Assembly: GCF_001807265.1 (NCBI RefSeq) | Contig: NZ_KV788391.1 | Span: forward strand, 24,378 to 88,377 | Direction of reading: 5' to 3' | Origin: Corynebacterium sp. HMSC05H05 | GTDB lineage: Bacteria; Actinomycetota; Actinomycetes; Mycobacteriales; Mycobacteriaceae | DNA length: 64,000 bases | In this document: one piece after another, positions 44,656-53,661 of the stretch | How positions within the stretch are numbered: position 1 is the first letter of the stretch | How the letters are laid out: each line of letters opens with the position of its first letter | Notes under the pieces: generated by a model | Databases searched by the model: none | What the model was told of the DNA's origin: nothing | The model's input: the letters and a program-made list of their open reading frames with translations, nothing else | Position numbers and translations under genes: made by a program

Positions 44656-45467
44656 GAGTTCGCCGGGATGACCGAACCTTCGTACTTCTGCCGGATCCAC
44701 TCAGCCGTTTCCGGCGACGAGAGGTCCGCAGCCAACTTCTCCATTCGCGGATCCTTCGCCGCTTCTTCGTTGGCCGCGAGGATGTTCACGTAGGGGTTGT
44801 TCTCCGGGCTCTCCGCGATGACTGCATCCTGCGCCGGGCTGAGCCCAACCTCCAGCGCGAAATTGGATGTGGCAATAACGCCGTCGACGGTCTTATCCGA
44901 AAGCGACTGGATGACCAGAGTGTCCTCCACCGGCACGATCTCTACATTCTTCGGGTTCGAAGCGATTGACTGCAGGTTGATCTTGGACACATTGTCCGGA
45001 TCGACGCCCTGATCCAAACCGATGACCCCATTCGCCTCGAGCAGTATAAGCGCTCGAGCGAGATTGGACGGTGAATTATGCGTCACGATTTTCGCGCCGT
45101 CCTCCAGCTCATCAATGGCGTCGATAGCGTTCGAGTACATTCCCAACGGCTCAATGTGGACGCCGACGACGTTGACCAGATGTTCGCCGGTCTCATTCTC
45201 CCAATCGTGGAGGTACGGCGGGTGCTGATAGAAATTCGCGTCCGCAGAGCCGTTAGATACCGACATGTTCGGGTCCGGCCCGCCGGGAACAACTTTGACG
45301 TCCAGCTCGTAGTCCGGATTGGACTCGTCCACATACCGCAGGATTTCGGCATGCGGGGTGGCTTGTGCAAGCACCGTGATCGGCTCGTCTTCAGCGGACT
45401 CAGCCGAACACGCAACGGCAGCGAAACTCAGAGCAGTGGCCAACGCGGCTGCTGCGAAACGTTTCAT
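44652..45467 (-). CDS. metQ: Methionine-binding lipoprotein, MetQ/NlpA family
   Basis: A 271-residue lipoprotein with AVAC lipobox (residue 20). Family segments are ATPHAEILRYV, GGPDPNMSV..., FYQHPPYLHDW and NSPSNLARALILLEANG, which form the methionine pocket in MetQ. ATG 45467 has GAGGAG 7 bases upstream. No MetN or MetI gene is adjacent, so it is an orphan binding component here. A perfect 18-bp stem hairpin occupies its upstream gap. Confidence 0.85.
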   Translation of the reverse strand: MKRFAAAALATALSFAAVACSAESAEDEPITVLAQATPHAEILRYVDESNPDYELDVKVVPGGPDPNMSVSNGSADANFYQHPPYLHDWENETGEHLVNVVGVHIEPLGMYSNAIDAIDELEDGAKIVTHNSPSNLARALILLEANGVIGLDQGVDPDNVSKINLQSIASNPKNVEIVPVEDTLVIQSLSDKTVDGVIATSNFALEVGLSPAQDAVIAESPENNPYVNILAANEEAAKDPRMEKLAADLSSPETAEWIRQKYEGSVIPANS

Positions 45468-45484
45468 GGAAACTCTCCTCATAT

Positions 45485-45529
45485 AGAAAGACTGTGCTGT
45501 CTATGTAGATTAGACAGCACAGTCTTTCT
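45485..45529 (-). terminator. Perfect 18-bp stem hairpin between ptsI and metQ
   Basis: The arms at 45485-45502 and 45512-45529 are exact inverted complements (agaaagactgtgctgtct and its reverse) around a 9-nt loop. In the minus direction the second arm ends in CTTTCTATAT, a weak T-tract, so it may terminate ptsI. It ends 17 bp before the metQ start, leaving no room for a metQ promoter outside it, so it could also be an operator or attenuator. Confidence 0.6.
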
Positions 45530-45542
45530 CCGGAAGATTTAC

Positions 45543-47234
45543 TTACAGCAGATCCTTCAGCACCGGATCAGCGAGGTTCAGCACGGCTTCGCGGGCGCCC
45601 GCGGCGGTGCGGGCGTCGACGGCGAAGTTGGCCATCTGGCGGCAGGTGTCGAAGTCGTGCAGGCGCAGAGCAGCGCGCACGGCGTTGACCTTGCCCGGGG
45701 CCATGGACAGGGACTTCACGCCGAGGCCCACCAGTACGAGCGCCATGAGTGGGTCGCCGCCCGCTTCGCCGCACACACCGACCGGCTTGCCGGTGGCGTC
45801 GCCGCCGCGGCAAGTCTCGCGGATCATGGACAGCACCGCGGGCTGCCACGGGGAGAGCAGCTCGGCCAGCTCACCCTGCATCCGGTCCGCCGCCATCGTG
45901 TACTGCGACAGATCGTTCGTGCCGATGGAGGCGAAGTCCACCTCTTCCAGCACCTGCCAGGCGCGGATGGCGGCCGCCGGGGTTTCCACCATCACGCCGA
46001 CCTTCTTCAGCCCAGCGCCGCGGGCGCGCTCGGCGAACCACTTAGCTTCTTCCACGGTTGCGACCATCGGGGCCATGACCCACAGCTCGGAGCCGGGGAC
46101 GTTGCGGGTTGCGTTTGCAAGCGCCTTCAACTGGGTGTCCAGGAGGTCTTCGCGCGCCTGCGAGAGGCGCAGACCGCGGCGCCCCAGCGCGGGGTTTTCT
46201 TCCTCCCCGAGGTCCGCAAAGGACAACGGCTTGTCCGCGCCGGCGTCCAGGGTACGCACCACAACGCGGCGGTTGCCGAAGGCCTCGAGCACCTTCGTGT
46301 AGGTCTCGGTCTGCTCTTCCAGGCTGGGTGCGGAGTCGCGGTCGAGGAAGAGGAACTCGGAGCGGAACAGGCCGGAGCCTTCGAGGTCGTAGCCCGCAGC
46401 CGTCTGCGCGTCCTCGGCGGTGCCGGTATTCGCCAGCAGCTTGATCTTGTACCCGTCGCGGGTCGCGCCCTCGCCGGAGGAGCCGGCCAGGGCAGCCGCA
46501 CGGCGGCGGGAGCGCTCCTCCAGCTCGTCGACGTCGGATGCGTTCGGTGCGACGATCACCTCGCCGACGCCGCCGTCGAGGGCGATCAGCGGTGCGTCGA
46601 CAGTCGCCTCCGCGATGCCCTTGACCTGCACAGCGCACGGAATGCCCAGCTGCGCCGCCAGGATGGCGGTGTGCGACGTCGCGCCGCCTGCCTCGGTGAC
46701 GATGCCGAGGACCAGGTTCTTGTCCAGCGTCGCCGTTTCCGCCGGCGCGAGGTCGTGCGCGATCAGGATGGACGGCTCGGTCAGGTCCGGGATCCCCGGC
46801 TCCGGCAGGCCCCGCAGGCGCGCGGTTGCGCGGTCGCGGATGTCGTAGAGGTCGGTGACGCGCTCTGCCATGTAGCCGCCGATCTTACGCAGCTTGTTGG
46901 CGTAGAGCTCCACCGCGTCGTGGATCGCCTTCGTCGGGCCGGTGCCCTTCTTCAGCTCTTTGTCGATGCCGCGGATTAACCCCTTGTCGGTTGCCAGCCC
47001 CGCGGTTGCGTCCAGCACGGCTTTCGCCGAGTCCGAGTTGGCGTGCTCGGCGCGTGCGGAAAGCGACGCCGCAACGTCGTGAAGCACAGCGCGGATGCGC
47101 TCGCTGTCGGCCTCCGGATCAGTGGAGGCGGGCTCGTGCTCGTCGATGCCCACGGCGGGCGTGACCACGGCGATCGGACCGGACGCGGTGCCGGCCGATA
47201 CGCCGATGCCGTGCAGGACGGTGCGGTTAGACAT
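45543..47234 (-). CDS. ptsI: PTS enzyme I
   Basis: A 563-residue phosphoenolpyruvate-protein phosphotransferase that starts the sugar PTS relay. The phospho-histidine is in GGATSHTAILA near residue 190, the PEP-binding barrel contains GTNDLSQYTMAADR, and the active-site cysteine is in GVCGEAGGDP. It starts 8 bp inside the upstream EII gene. In C. glutamicum ptsI lies with fructose genes, so this partnership is different. Confidence 0.96.
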   Translation of the reverse strand: MSNRTVLHGIGVSAGTASGPIAVVTPAVGIDEHEPASTDPEADSERIRAVLHDVAASLSARAEHANSDSAKAVLDATAGLATDKGLIRGIDKELKKGTGPTKAIHDAVELYANKLRKIGGYMAERVTDLYDIRDRATARLRGLPEPGIPDLTEPSILIAHDLAPAETATLDKNLVLGIVTEAGGATSHTAILAAQLGIPCAVQVKGIAEATVDAPLIALDGGVGEVIVAPNASDVDELEERSRRRAAALAGSSGEGATRDGYKIKLLANTGTAEDAQTAAGYDLEGSGLFRSEFLFLDRDSAPSLEEQTETYTKVLEAFGNRRVVVRTLDAGADKPLSFADLGEEENPALGRRGLRLSQAREDLLDTQLKALANATRNVPGSELWVMAPMVATVEEAKWFAERARGAGLKKVGVMVETPAAAIRAWQVLEEVDFASIGTNDLSQYTMAADRMQGELAELLSPWQPAVLSMIRETCRGGDATGKPVGVCGEAGGDPLMALVLVGLGVKSLSMAPGKVNAVRAALRLHDFDTCRQMANFAVDARTAAGAREAVLNLADPVLKDLL

Positions 47235-49284
47235 TCGTGTTCACCTCAGTTGTGACCTCGAGAATAGGATCGCCGGCGACGACCGTGCCGTCCGCAACGT
47301 CACCCACGCCGCCAAGCTTCTTCGAGTTCACCACTGTAGTGATAACCGTCGTGTCCACGCCGTGGCCAGCGATGGCGGCGAAGTCAACCTCCGCCAGCGG
47401 GTCGCCCGCGTTGATCATCTGCTTCTTCTCCGCCAGCGGGGTGAAACCCTCGCCGCCGAGCTTGACCGTATCCACGCCGATGTGGACGAGCAGCTCCACA
47501 CCGTTATCCGTCTTGATGCCGTAGGCGTGACCCGTCTTCGCCACGGAAATCACCTTGCCGGCCGCCGGGGCGACCACGGTGAGCTTGGCGTTTTCGGGGG
47601 TGATGCCAACGGCCTGGCCGAGGGCGCCGGAGGCAAACGCGGCGTCAGAAAGTGCTTCCATCGCGACCGCCTGGCCCGCAACGGGCGCGAGCACAGTGGC
47701 ATCCGCATCGCTTGCCGACGTCAGCTTCGCCGGGTCATCCGTGGCCGTGACCTCGTCCTCGACCAGCTCGGCCTCCTCGGCTTCGTCGGCATTGCGCGCG
47801 GCAGCGGCGCGGGCGAGCGCGTCCGCCTTCTCCTCCGGGGTGCGGTAGTCCGTGATGAAGATGATGATGAAGGAGGTGAAGAAGGCCACGGCGATGGCGA
47901 TCATGTAGACCCACATCGGGTCGAACACGAACATGGTCGGGATGGAGGTGAACACGAAGGCGTTCGTCTTCACGCCGCCGAACGGGGTACCCAGGATCGC
48001 GATAGTCAGGCCACCAGCGAAGCAGCCCACGAGCATGCGCGGGTAGATCTTCTTGTAACGCAGGTGGATGCCGTAGAGCGACGGCTCGGAGATGCCGCCG
48101 AGCAGGCCCGCGGCAAGCGCGGAGCCGGAGGTCTGGCGCATCAACGGGTCGCGGTCGCGCAGGGAGATCGCCAGCACCGCCGCGGTGGCACCGAAACACG
48201 CGAAATTCCAGGCGCCCATCGGGCCCTGGATGAAGTCGTATCCGAGGGTGTCAATGTTCACCAGCATCAGCGCGTTGAGCGGCCAGTGCAGGCCCAGCGG
48301 CACCAGGAACGGGTAGAGCATCGGGATCAGCAGGGCGAATACGAACGGCGCGTTGCCGTTCATCCAGGCCAGGCCGGTGCCGATCCAGGCGCCGAGCAGG
48401 TAGCCGAACGGGCCGATAAGAAACGCGGTGACCGGGATCATGATCAGCATGGTCAAAAACGGCACGAAGACCATGTGCACCGCGGACGGGATAATCTTCT
48501 GCAGGCCCTTGTACACCAGGGCAGCCACGGCAGCCATGATCAGCGGCACGAAGACGTTGCCGTCGTAGCCGTTGAGGATCATGGGCAGACCGAAGACATC
48601 GACGACGTCGGTTGGCGCGCCGAACAGATCGATCACTCGCGCGTCCGGGTGGTCGGGCAGTTCCATGAAGTTCGGGGTGAACAGCGCCAGCATGATCGCG
48701 GCTGGCACCCACGGGTCGATGTCCAGCTTCTTACCCGCGTTGTAGGCCACCGCCACCGGCAGGAAGAAGAACACGGAGCTCCACATTGCATCCACGAACT
48801 GCCAGCCAGGGGTCTTCACCTCGGCGCGGAAGTCCACAAGGTGGAACGCGTCGAGCACCGCGGCGAAGGCAATGATCAGCGAGGCGCCGAGCAGCACACC
48901 CAAAATAGGGCGGAAGGAGTCGGAGAGGTACTCAAAGAAGGCGTCCAGCCACGGCATCTTGCCTTTGGCGCGTTCGCGCTGCTGGGCTTTGAGGTCCTCG
49001 TTGGACACGTCGCGCCCGGCCATCTCGGGCAGCTTGTTCATCGCATTGTACACGGTGGCCACGTCGCCGCCGACGATGACCTGGTAATGGTTGCCGCCCT
49101 GCGGGACGGCACCCATGACCTTGGGGTTTGCCTCGAGGCGGTCCTTGTCGGCCAGGGAAGCGTCGTAAAGCTCGAAGCGCAAACGTGTCGCGCAGTGCGT
49201 CATCGACGCGATGTTTTCCGCCCCGCCGATGCCGGCGAGGATGTCGGCGGCCTGGTCTTGCAGGCTCGCCTTGGTGGTTGCCAT
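47227..49284 (-). CDS. ptsG: PTS EIIBCA sugar permease, glucose (PtsG) type
   Basis: A 685-residue fusion with order B-C-A. The EIIB cysteine is in MTHCATRLRF near residue 31; EIIC (about 115-460) includes GLHWPLNALML and GYDFIQGPMGAWNFACFG, which closely recall C. glutamicum PtsG; EIIA (about 540-685) has the phospho-histidine in LLVHIGVDTVKLGGEGF. Glucose is the likeliest substrate, with sucrose or a beta-glucoside possible. AAGGAG precedes ATG 49284. It heads an operon with ptsI, preceded by a 12-bp palindrome. Confidence 0.85.
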   Translation of the reverse strand: MATTKASLQDQAADILAGIGGAENIASMTHCATRLRFELYDASLADKDRLEANPKVMGAVPQGGNHYQVIVGGDVATVYNAMNKLPEMAGRDVSNEDLKAQQRERAKGKMPWLDAFFEYLSDSFRPILGVLLGASLIIAFAAVLDAFHLVDFRAEVKTPGWQFVDAMWSSVFFFLPVAVAYNAGKKLDIDPWVPAAIMLALFTPNFMELPDHPDARVIDLFGAPTDVVDVFGLPMILNGYDGNVFVPLIMAAVAALVYKGLQKIIPSAVHMVFVPFLTMLIMIPVTAFLIGPFGYLLGAWIGTGLAWMNGNAPFVFALLIPMLYPFLVPLGLHWPLNALMLVNIDTLGYDFIQGPMGAWNFACFGATAAVLAISLRDRDPLMRQTSGSALAAGLLGGISEPSLYGIHLRYKKIYPRMLVGCFAGGLTIAILGTPFGGVKTNAFVFTSIPTMFVFDPMWVYMIAIAVAFFTSFIIIFITDYRTPEEKADALARAAAARNADEAEEAELVEDEVTATDDPAKLTSASDADATVLAPVAGQAVAMEALSDAAFASGALGQAVGITPENAKLTVVAPAAGKVISVAKTGHAYGIKTDNGVELLVHIGVDTVKLGGEGFTPLAEKKQMINAGDPLAEVDFAAIAGHGVDTTVITTVVNSKKLGGVGDVADGTVVAGDPILEVTTEVNTNV

Positions 49285-49331
49285 GCTGATGCTCCTTTCA
49301 ACCACAACGGTTGGTCGCATCAAACGTTAGT

Positions 49332-49343
49332 TGGTTATAACCA
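49332..49343 (-). promoter_or_regulatory. 12-bp palindrome upstream of the PTS operon
   Basis: TGGTTATAACCA is a perfect palindrome 48 bp before the EII start, with a looser CAACC-N5-GGTTG inverted repeat about 20 bp closer to the gene. The TATAAC core could coincide with the -10. GntR/LacI-type repressors of sugar genes often bind such sites; the regulator is unknown. Confidence 0.45.
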
Positions 49344-49362
49344 CCACACACAACTGCGGAAG

Positions 49363-50874
49363 TTAGGCCTCCGGCTTCACCATCGGGAAGAGCACCGTCT
49401 CGCGAATGCCCAGGCCGGTCAGGGCCATCAGCAGGCGGTCCACGCCCATGCCGCAGCCGGCTGTCGGCGGCATGCCCTGCTCCATCGCGGCGAGGAAGTC
49501 CTCGTCGAGCTGCATCGCCTCGTCGTCGCCGGCGCTGGCCAGGCGGGCCTGGTCCTCGAAGCGCTCGCGCTGGACCACCGGGTCCACCAGCTCGGAGTAG
49601 CCGGTGGCCAGCTCGAAGCCTCGGACGTACAGGTCGAACTTCTCGGTCACACCCTTTTTGCTTCGGTGGTCGCGGGTCAAAGGCGAGGTCTCCACCGGGA
49701 AGTTGACCACGAAGGTCGGCTCGTAGAGCTGGTCGGAGCACAGCTCCTCCCAGATCTCCTCCACCAGCTTGCCGTGCAGCCAACCGGCGTTTTCCGGCAC
49801 CTTCAGGCCGATGGTTTCCGCGATGCCCTTGAGCGTGTCCACGTCGGTGTCGATGGTCACTTCCGGCTGCCCCGGGAACTTGCGCTGCAGCGCCTCGTTC
49901 AAGCTCGGGTACATCTCCAAGACCTTCCACTCGCCGCCGAAGTCGTACTCCGTGCCGTCCGCAAGCGTGACCTTCTGGGAGCCGAAGACTTCCTCGGCGC
50001 AGAACTGCACAAGCCCCTTCATGGTGGCCGCGCCGTCCTTGTAGGTGCCCCACGCCTGGTAGGTCTCCAGCATGGTGAACTCCGGGGAGTGGGAGGAATC
50101 CACGCCCTCGTTGCGGAAGTTCCTGTTGATCTCGAAGACGCGCTCGATGCCGCCGACCACAGCACGCTTGAGGAAGAGCTCCGGCGCGATGCGCAGGTAC
50201 AGGTCGATGTCCAGCGCGTTGGAGCGGGTGACAAACGGACGTGCCGCGGCACCGCCGTGCAGCGTCTGCAGCATCGGCGTCTCAATCTCAACGAAGTCCA
50301 GACCCGTGAGGTACTTACGCACCGCGGCGATGACCTTGATGCGGGTCATGGCGTTGGTGCGCGCATCCTCGCGCATGATCAGGTCGGTGTAGCGGCGGCG
50401 CACCCGCTGCTCCTCGTTCATGTCCGCGAACGCCACCGGCAGCGGGTTGAGCGACTTCGAGGCCATGTGCCAGGACTTCGCCATCACGGACAGCTCGCCG
50501 CGACGCGACGAGATGACGCGGCCGCGCACGGAGACGATATCGCCCAAGTCCGTGTCGGCCTTCCACCGGCCCAGCGCCTCTTCGCCGACCTCAGCCAGGG
50601 AAAGCATGACCTGCAGTTGCGTGCCGTCACCCTCCTGCAGGGTGGCGAAGCACAGCTTGCCGGTGTTGCGCTGGAACATAATGCGGCCGGCAACGGCGAC
50701 CTCGTCCTGCGTCTCCTCGCCCGCTTCCAGCGTGCCGTCGTACTTGGCGCGAAGGTCCTTCAGAGACGTAGTTCGATCGACTTCGACGGGGTAGGCGTCC
50801 CGCCCTTCGTCGATAAGCCTCTGCCTCTTCTCCCGGCGGATTTGCTGCTGCTCTGAAAAGTCCTGCGTAGTCAC
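49363..50874 (-). CDS. lysS: Lysyl-tRNA synthetase (class II)
   Basis: A 503-residue class II synthetase. OB-fold anticodon domain (about 50-180), motif 1 around [14 protein letters not shown], motif 2 ([20 protein letters not shown]) and motif 3 ([15 protein letters not shown]) are all present. The start is GTG 50874; TACGAT on the minus strand lies 8 bp before it, so it is probably leaderless. In M. tuberculosis lysS is also in the panC-folate neighbourhood. Confidence 0.95.
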   Translation of the reverse strand: MTTQDFSEQQQIRREKRQRLIDEGRDAYPVEVDRTTSLKDLRAKYDGTLEAGEETQDEVAVAGRIMFQRNTGKLCFATLQEGDGTQLQVMLSLAEVGEEALGRWKADTDLGDIVSVRGRVISSRRGELSVMAKSWHMASKSLNPLPVAFADMNEEQRVRRRYTDLIMREDARTNAMTRIKVIAAVRKYLTGLDFVEIETPMLQTLHGGAAARPFVTRSNALDIDLYLRIAPELFLKRAVVGGIERVFEINRNFRNEGVDSSHSPEFTMLETYQAWGTYKDGAATMKGLVQFCAEEVFGSQKVTLADGTEYDFGGEWKVLEMYPSLNEALQRKFPGQPEVTIDTDVDTLKGIAETIGLKVPENAGWLHGKLVEEIWEELCSDQLYEPTFVVNFPVETSPLTRDHRSKKGVTEKFDLYVRGFELATGYSELVDPVVQRERFEDQARLASAGDDEAMQLDEDFLAAMEQGMPPTAGCGMGVDRLLMALTGLGIRETVLFPMVKPEA

Positions 50875-50882
50875 GGCGAATA

Positions 50883-50888
50883 ATCGTA
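50883..50888 (-). promoter_or_regulatory. Leaderless -10 element of lysS
   Basis: TACGAT on the minus strand followed by 8 bases and the lysS GTG. It lies in the 16-bp gap to the upstream pseudokinase gene. Confidence 0.5.
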
Positions 50889-50890
50889 GC

Positions 50891-52147
50891 TTATTCGCAC
50901 ACGGGGAGGTCCAGTCGCTGGTTCTCCGCGTCGAAACCATTGACGATGAACAGGTACTCCGGCTTGTCCTGCGGTGTCATCACATACGCTGGCGGGTTAG
51001 CCTCCGGCAGCTCGTAGGAGTAAATCGTGCACTCGCCAGAGCCCAGGACCACGGCCTCACTCAGGTCCGGCACAGCATCGTCGCGGTCAGACTCGGAAGC
51101 ATACTGCGCGACAGAAACACCCAGCTCATCGTTAGCGCAGCGGATCTTGCCCACCTGGTCGGTGTCCAGCGAGCCCGGCTCGCACGCGAGATCCTTCCAG
51201 CCCTTCTGACCGGCGCGCTCGGACACGACATTCGGGTAGTCCTGCGCGATCTGCGTCTCCGCACCGGCCCAGTCCTCGCCGCGGTGGGTGCTCCAGTACC
51301 ACAGCGCCGCCAGCGCAATCAGCAGCAACGCGAGGATGGCAATGATCCACGGCCACGGCGCCGTCTTTTTCTGCTTCGTCGGAACCGAGCGCACGTAATT
51401 GCCGTCCGCGCCGTAAGCGTAGGGCTCCGGTGGCTTGCGGTAGCCGTCCTGCGGGCGCGGCGCCACGGACTGGTCAGGCTTTTCAATAGCCACCTGCTCC
51501 GCCGGGGCGGTCTCCAGCACTCCGGCGCAGGTGCGGGCGCCGGTACGCGGCGCGTCGCCAGTCATCAGCGCGACCACGTTGGCGAACTTCTCCACGTTGC
51601 CTTTCGCCGCGGCCTCGTCGCTCTCCGCCGGGTCAGTGCTCGGCCCCACCAGGGTGAGCTTGACCGGGGTGGTGGACCACTGCGGCTGCACCAACAGGCG
51701 ATCCGGGGTGATGGAGCGGGAGACGAAGCCAGACAGGCCCTTCAGGTCGTAATCGTCGATCGCCTCGGCCACCGGCGCAAGCAGATCGCGCACCTCCTGC
51801 GGGGTAAACGCGGCGCCCTTCTCAGCGATCACGTCCGACAGCGGGGTGCCGGTAGGCACCTCGCGCAGGACGAACAGCTTGCCGTCCTCGGTGGTGCCCA
51901 CGCTGCGCGGCTGGAACGCGCCCGGGTGCGCCGCCAGCGCAAGGCGAGAGTTCAGGGTGTTCACGTCGTCGCCGACTGCGGAATCCACAGGGGCGTTGAA
52001 AACCTCCACCTCCACGCCGTGGCCCGTATCGTCGGTGGCGGTGTACAGCGTGGACGTCTCAGTGGTCCCGGTCTGTTCAACCTGCTCCGGGGTGAAGGTG
52101 AACCCGAAGCGTTCTGCGAGCATTCCGGCGATGGTGGCGTTGGACAT
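50891..52147 (-). CDS. Membrane pseudokinase-like protein
   Basis: A 418-residue protein in three parts. The cytoplasmic part (1-215) has the fold pattern of Ser/Thr kinases: [22 protein letters not shown] resembles a hinge region, and [32 protein letters not shown] aligns with the catalytic-loop region, but the HRD and DFG residues are absent, so it should be catalytically dead. One membrane helix (about 268-290) and an outer domain with two or three cysteines (LACEPGS, IRCAND, GECTIY) follow. TAGACT sits 7 bp before the ATG: leaderless. No close relative is recognised. Confidence 0.65.
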   Translation of the reverse strand: MSNATIAGMLAERFGFTFTPEQVEQTGTTETSTLYTATDDTGHGVEVEVFNAPVDSAVGDDVNTLNSRLALAAHPGAFQPRSVGTTEDGKLFVLREVPTGTPLSDVIAEKGAAFTPQEVRDLLAPVAEAIDDYDLKGLSGFVSRSITPDRLLVQPQWSTTPVKLTLVGPSTDPAESDEAAAKGNVEKFANVVALMTGDAPRTGARTCAGVLETAPAEQVAIEKPDQSVAPRPQDGYRKPPEPYAYGADGNYVRSVPTKQKKTAPWPWIIAILALLLIALAALWYWSTHRGEDWAGAETQIAQDYPNVVSERAGQKGWKDLACEPGSLDTDQVGKIRCANDELGVSVAQYASESDRDDAVPDLSEAVVLGSGECTIYSYELPEANPPAYVMTPQDKPEYLFIVNGFDAENQRLDLPVCE

Positions 52148-52154
52148 GCGCGAG

Positions 52155-52160
52155 AGTCTA
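52155..52160 (-). promoter_or_regulatory. Leaderless -10 element of the pseudokinase gene
   Basis: TAGACT (TANANT) on the minus strand, 7 bases before the ATG. It overlaps the panC stop region, so the gene can be transcribed independently of panC. Confidence 0.55.
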
Positions 52161-52167
52161 CCGGGTG

Positions 52168-52959
52168 TCATGCTTCGACGTGTTTGAAGCCGACCCCGAG
52201 CGGCAGCCCGACATTGTCGGTTAAGCGCACCCCGTCCAGATCCACCGCGCCCAGCAGCCGCGCGTCTCCCTCCTCGGGCGCCTCCCGCATGGCGAGGTCT
52301 CGCAGTTCCAGGTATGCGGGTGCGACGCCGGCGGCGTCGAGGACACCGCGCGCGGTTTCGATGACTTTGGCTTTTCCGTGCTCCGCGGCGTGCGCCCCGG
52401 CCGTCAGCGCGGCCGAGAGCGCGAGCGCAGCATCCCGCTTATCGACGGCGACAAGCGCGTTCCTGTTCGACAGCGCCAAACCATCGGGTGTGCGCACCGT
52501 GGGCACGCTGTGGAGCTTGCACTCCATGCGCAGCCCGGATACCGCGTACTGGGTAGCCACCAGCACCTCGAAGTCCTTCTCCCCCAGCACCACGTCCGTG
52601 GCGTGGGTGGCGTTGATCGCGGCGAGGATCCGCGCGACCTCCTTCTGCGTGTCCTGCGGGTCCTCCAGCGGCTCCACGCCGGAATCCACCCGCACGGTCG
52701 TGGCCAGCTCCCCGTGGAAGACCACATCCACCTTCTCCCGGGCGAAGACCTCGGGGACCTCGTCGCCGGAGAACGTCACCACCACGTAGGAACCGAGCAG
52801 CGACTTCGCCGCCCGGATGAGCTCCACGTGCCCGCCGTGAATGTCCGTGCCCAGCGGCACAACCACCACCGACTTGCCTATCTTGCGGAATGCCCGGCCG
52901 TAAGTGGCCAGCATCCGTTCGTCGGTGACCACCACCGCCTGACCTGGTTCGAAAGCCAT
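52168..52959 (-). CDS. panC: Pantoate-beta-alanine ligase (divergent PanC)
   Basis: A 263-residue enzyme of the class I adenylyltransferase fold that makes pantothenate. The HIGH-like site is HGGHVELIRAA, GEKDFEVLVA matches the family GxKDxxQ motif, and LSNRN replaces the usual MSSRN. The length is slightly short and the N-terminal TMGALH signature is changed to PLGTDIH, so activity is likely but less certain. ATG 52959 abuts the upstream stop (TAAATG). Order follows M. tuberculosis. Confidence 0.85.
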   Translation of the reverse strand: MAFEPGQAVVVTDERMLATYGRAFRKIGKSVVVVPLGTDIHGGHVELIRAAKSLLGSYVVVTFSGDEVPEVFAREKVDVVFHGELATTVRVDSGVEPLEDPQDTQKEVARILAAINATHATDVVLGEKDFEVLVATQYAVSGLRMECKLHSVPTVRTPDGLALSNRNALVAVDKRDAALALSAALTAGAHAAEHGKAKVIETARGVLDAAGVAPAYLELRDLAMREAPEEGDARLLGAVDLDGVRLTDNVGLPLGVGFKHVEA

Positions 52960-53661
52960 TTATCCTCCCTCGTATTTCTGAATCACCCACAACTCGGTGT
53001 CGGTGTCCTGGTCCACCTCGCCGCGCCTGCGCGCCAAATCCACAAACAGGCGGCGAACGCCCGGATCCGGCAACGCGTGGACGAGCTTGTCCAACTGCTG
53101 CGTGCTGTAGGCGCTTCGGGGCGCCGGCGGGGCCTGAAGAAACTGGTGCGCCACCGCATCGAACCCCGGCACCGCGTCGGCGAGGATCGCCTGCGCGTCG
53201 TCGCGGATAACGGATTCCATCGACCGTAGCTCCTGGGCGGCGGCGATCGCGGGGCGTGCGTCGTCGTTAATGCGCAAGCTCACCCCGCCTATCTCCGCGA
53301 TGAGCAACCCCACCACCGTCTCGCCGAGCTCGTCGGCGGCTGAGGTGACCCACACGTTGCCGAAGATGTTGTGGGCGCACATAGTGATGGCCTGGGCAAC
53401 CTCTACGTCATCCAGCAACTGCTGGCCCTCGTCCAGCGCGGTGTGCAGAAACATCTGCCGCGGGCGGGCGTGCTCGGCCAGGACCTCGCAGGCGGTGCGG
53501 ATGTCGGCCGCTGGGGCGTCGAGAAGCACAAGATCCACGTGCGCGACCGCGCCGGGGTCATTGGCGATATCCAGCGGACGCACCGTGTGGCCGGCGCGCT
53601 CGAAACGCTCCGCCAGCGGTGAAGCACCAAACACCGCCCCCACCAACAGGCGAGGCGGCAT
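52960..53661 (-). CDS. Rossmann-like protein, Rv3603c position (DUF2520-like)
   Basis: A 233-residue protein of the group found before panC in mycobacteria. The N-terminal LVGAVFGASPLAERFERAGH suggests a Rossmann nucleotide fold; the second half is helical (VIRDDAQAILADAVPGFDAV). Relatives resemble reductases that act on pantoate-like or pyrroline substrates, but no activity is established. It abuts panC (TAAATG junction) and the gene upstream. Confidence 0.65.
   Translation of the reverse strand: MPPRLLVGAVFGASPLAERFERAGHTVRPLDIANDPGAVAHVDLVLLDAPAADIRTACEVLAEHARPRQMFLHTALDEGQQLLDDVEVAQAITMCAHNIFGNVWVTSAADELGETVVGLLIAEIGGVSLRINDDARPAIAAAQELRSMESVIRDDAQAILADAVPGFDAVAHQFLQAPPAPRSAYSTQQLDKLVHALPDPGVRRLFVDLARRRGEVDQDTDTELWVIQKYEGG

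Noticed and set aside
49288..49362. BglG-type RNA antiterminator before the PTS operon
   Set aside because: No hairpin with an overlapping terminator is visible in the 78-bp gap; a DNA palindrome explains it better.
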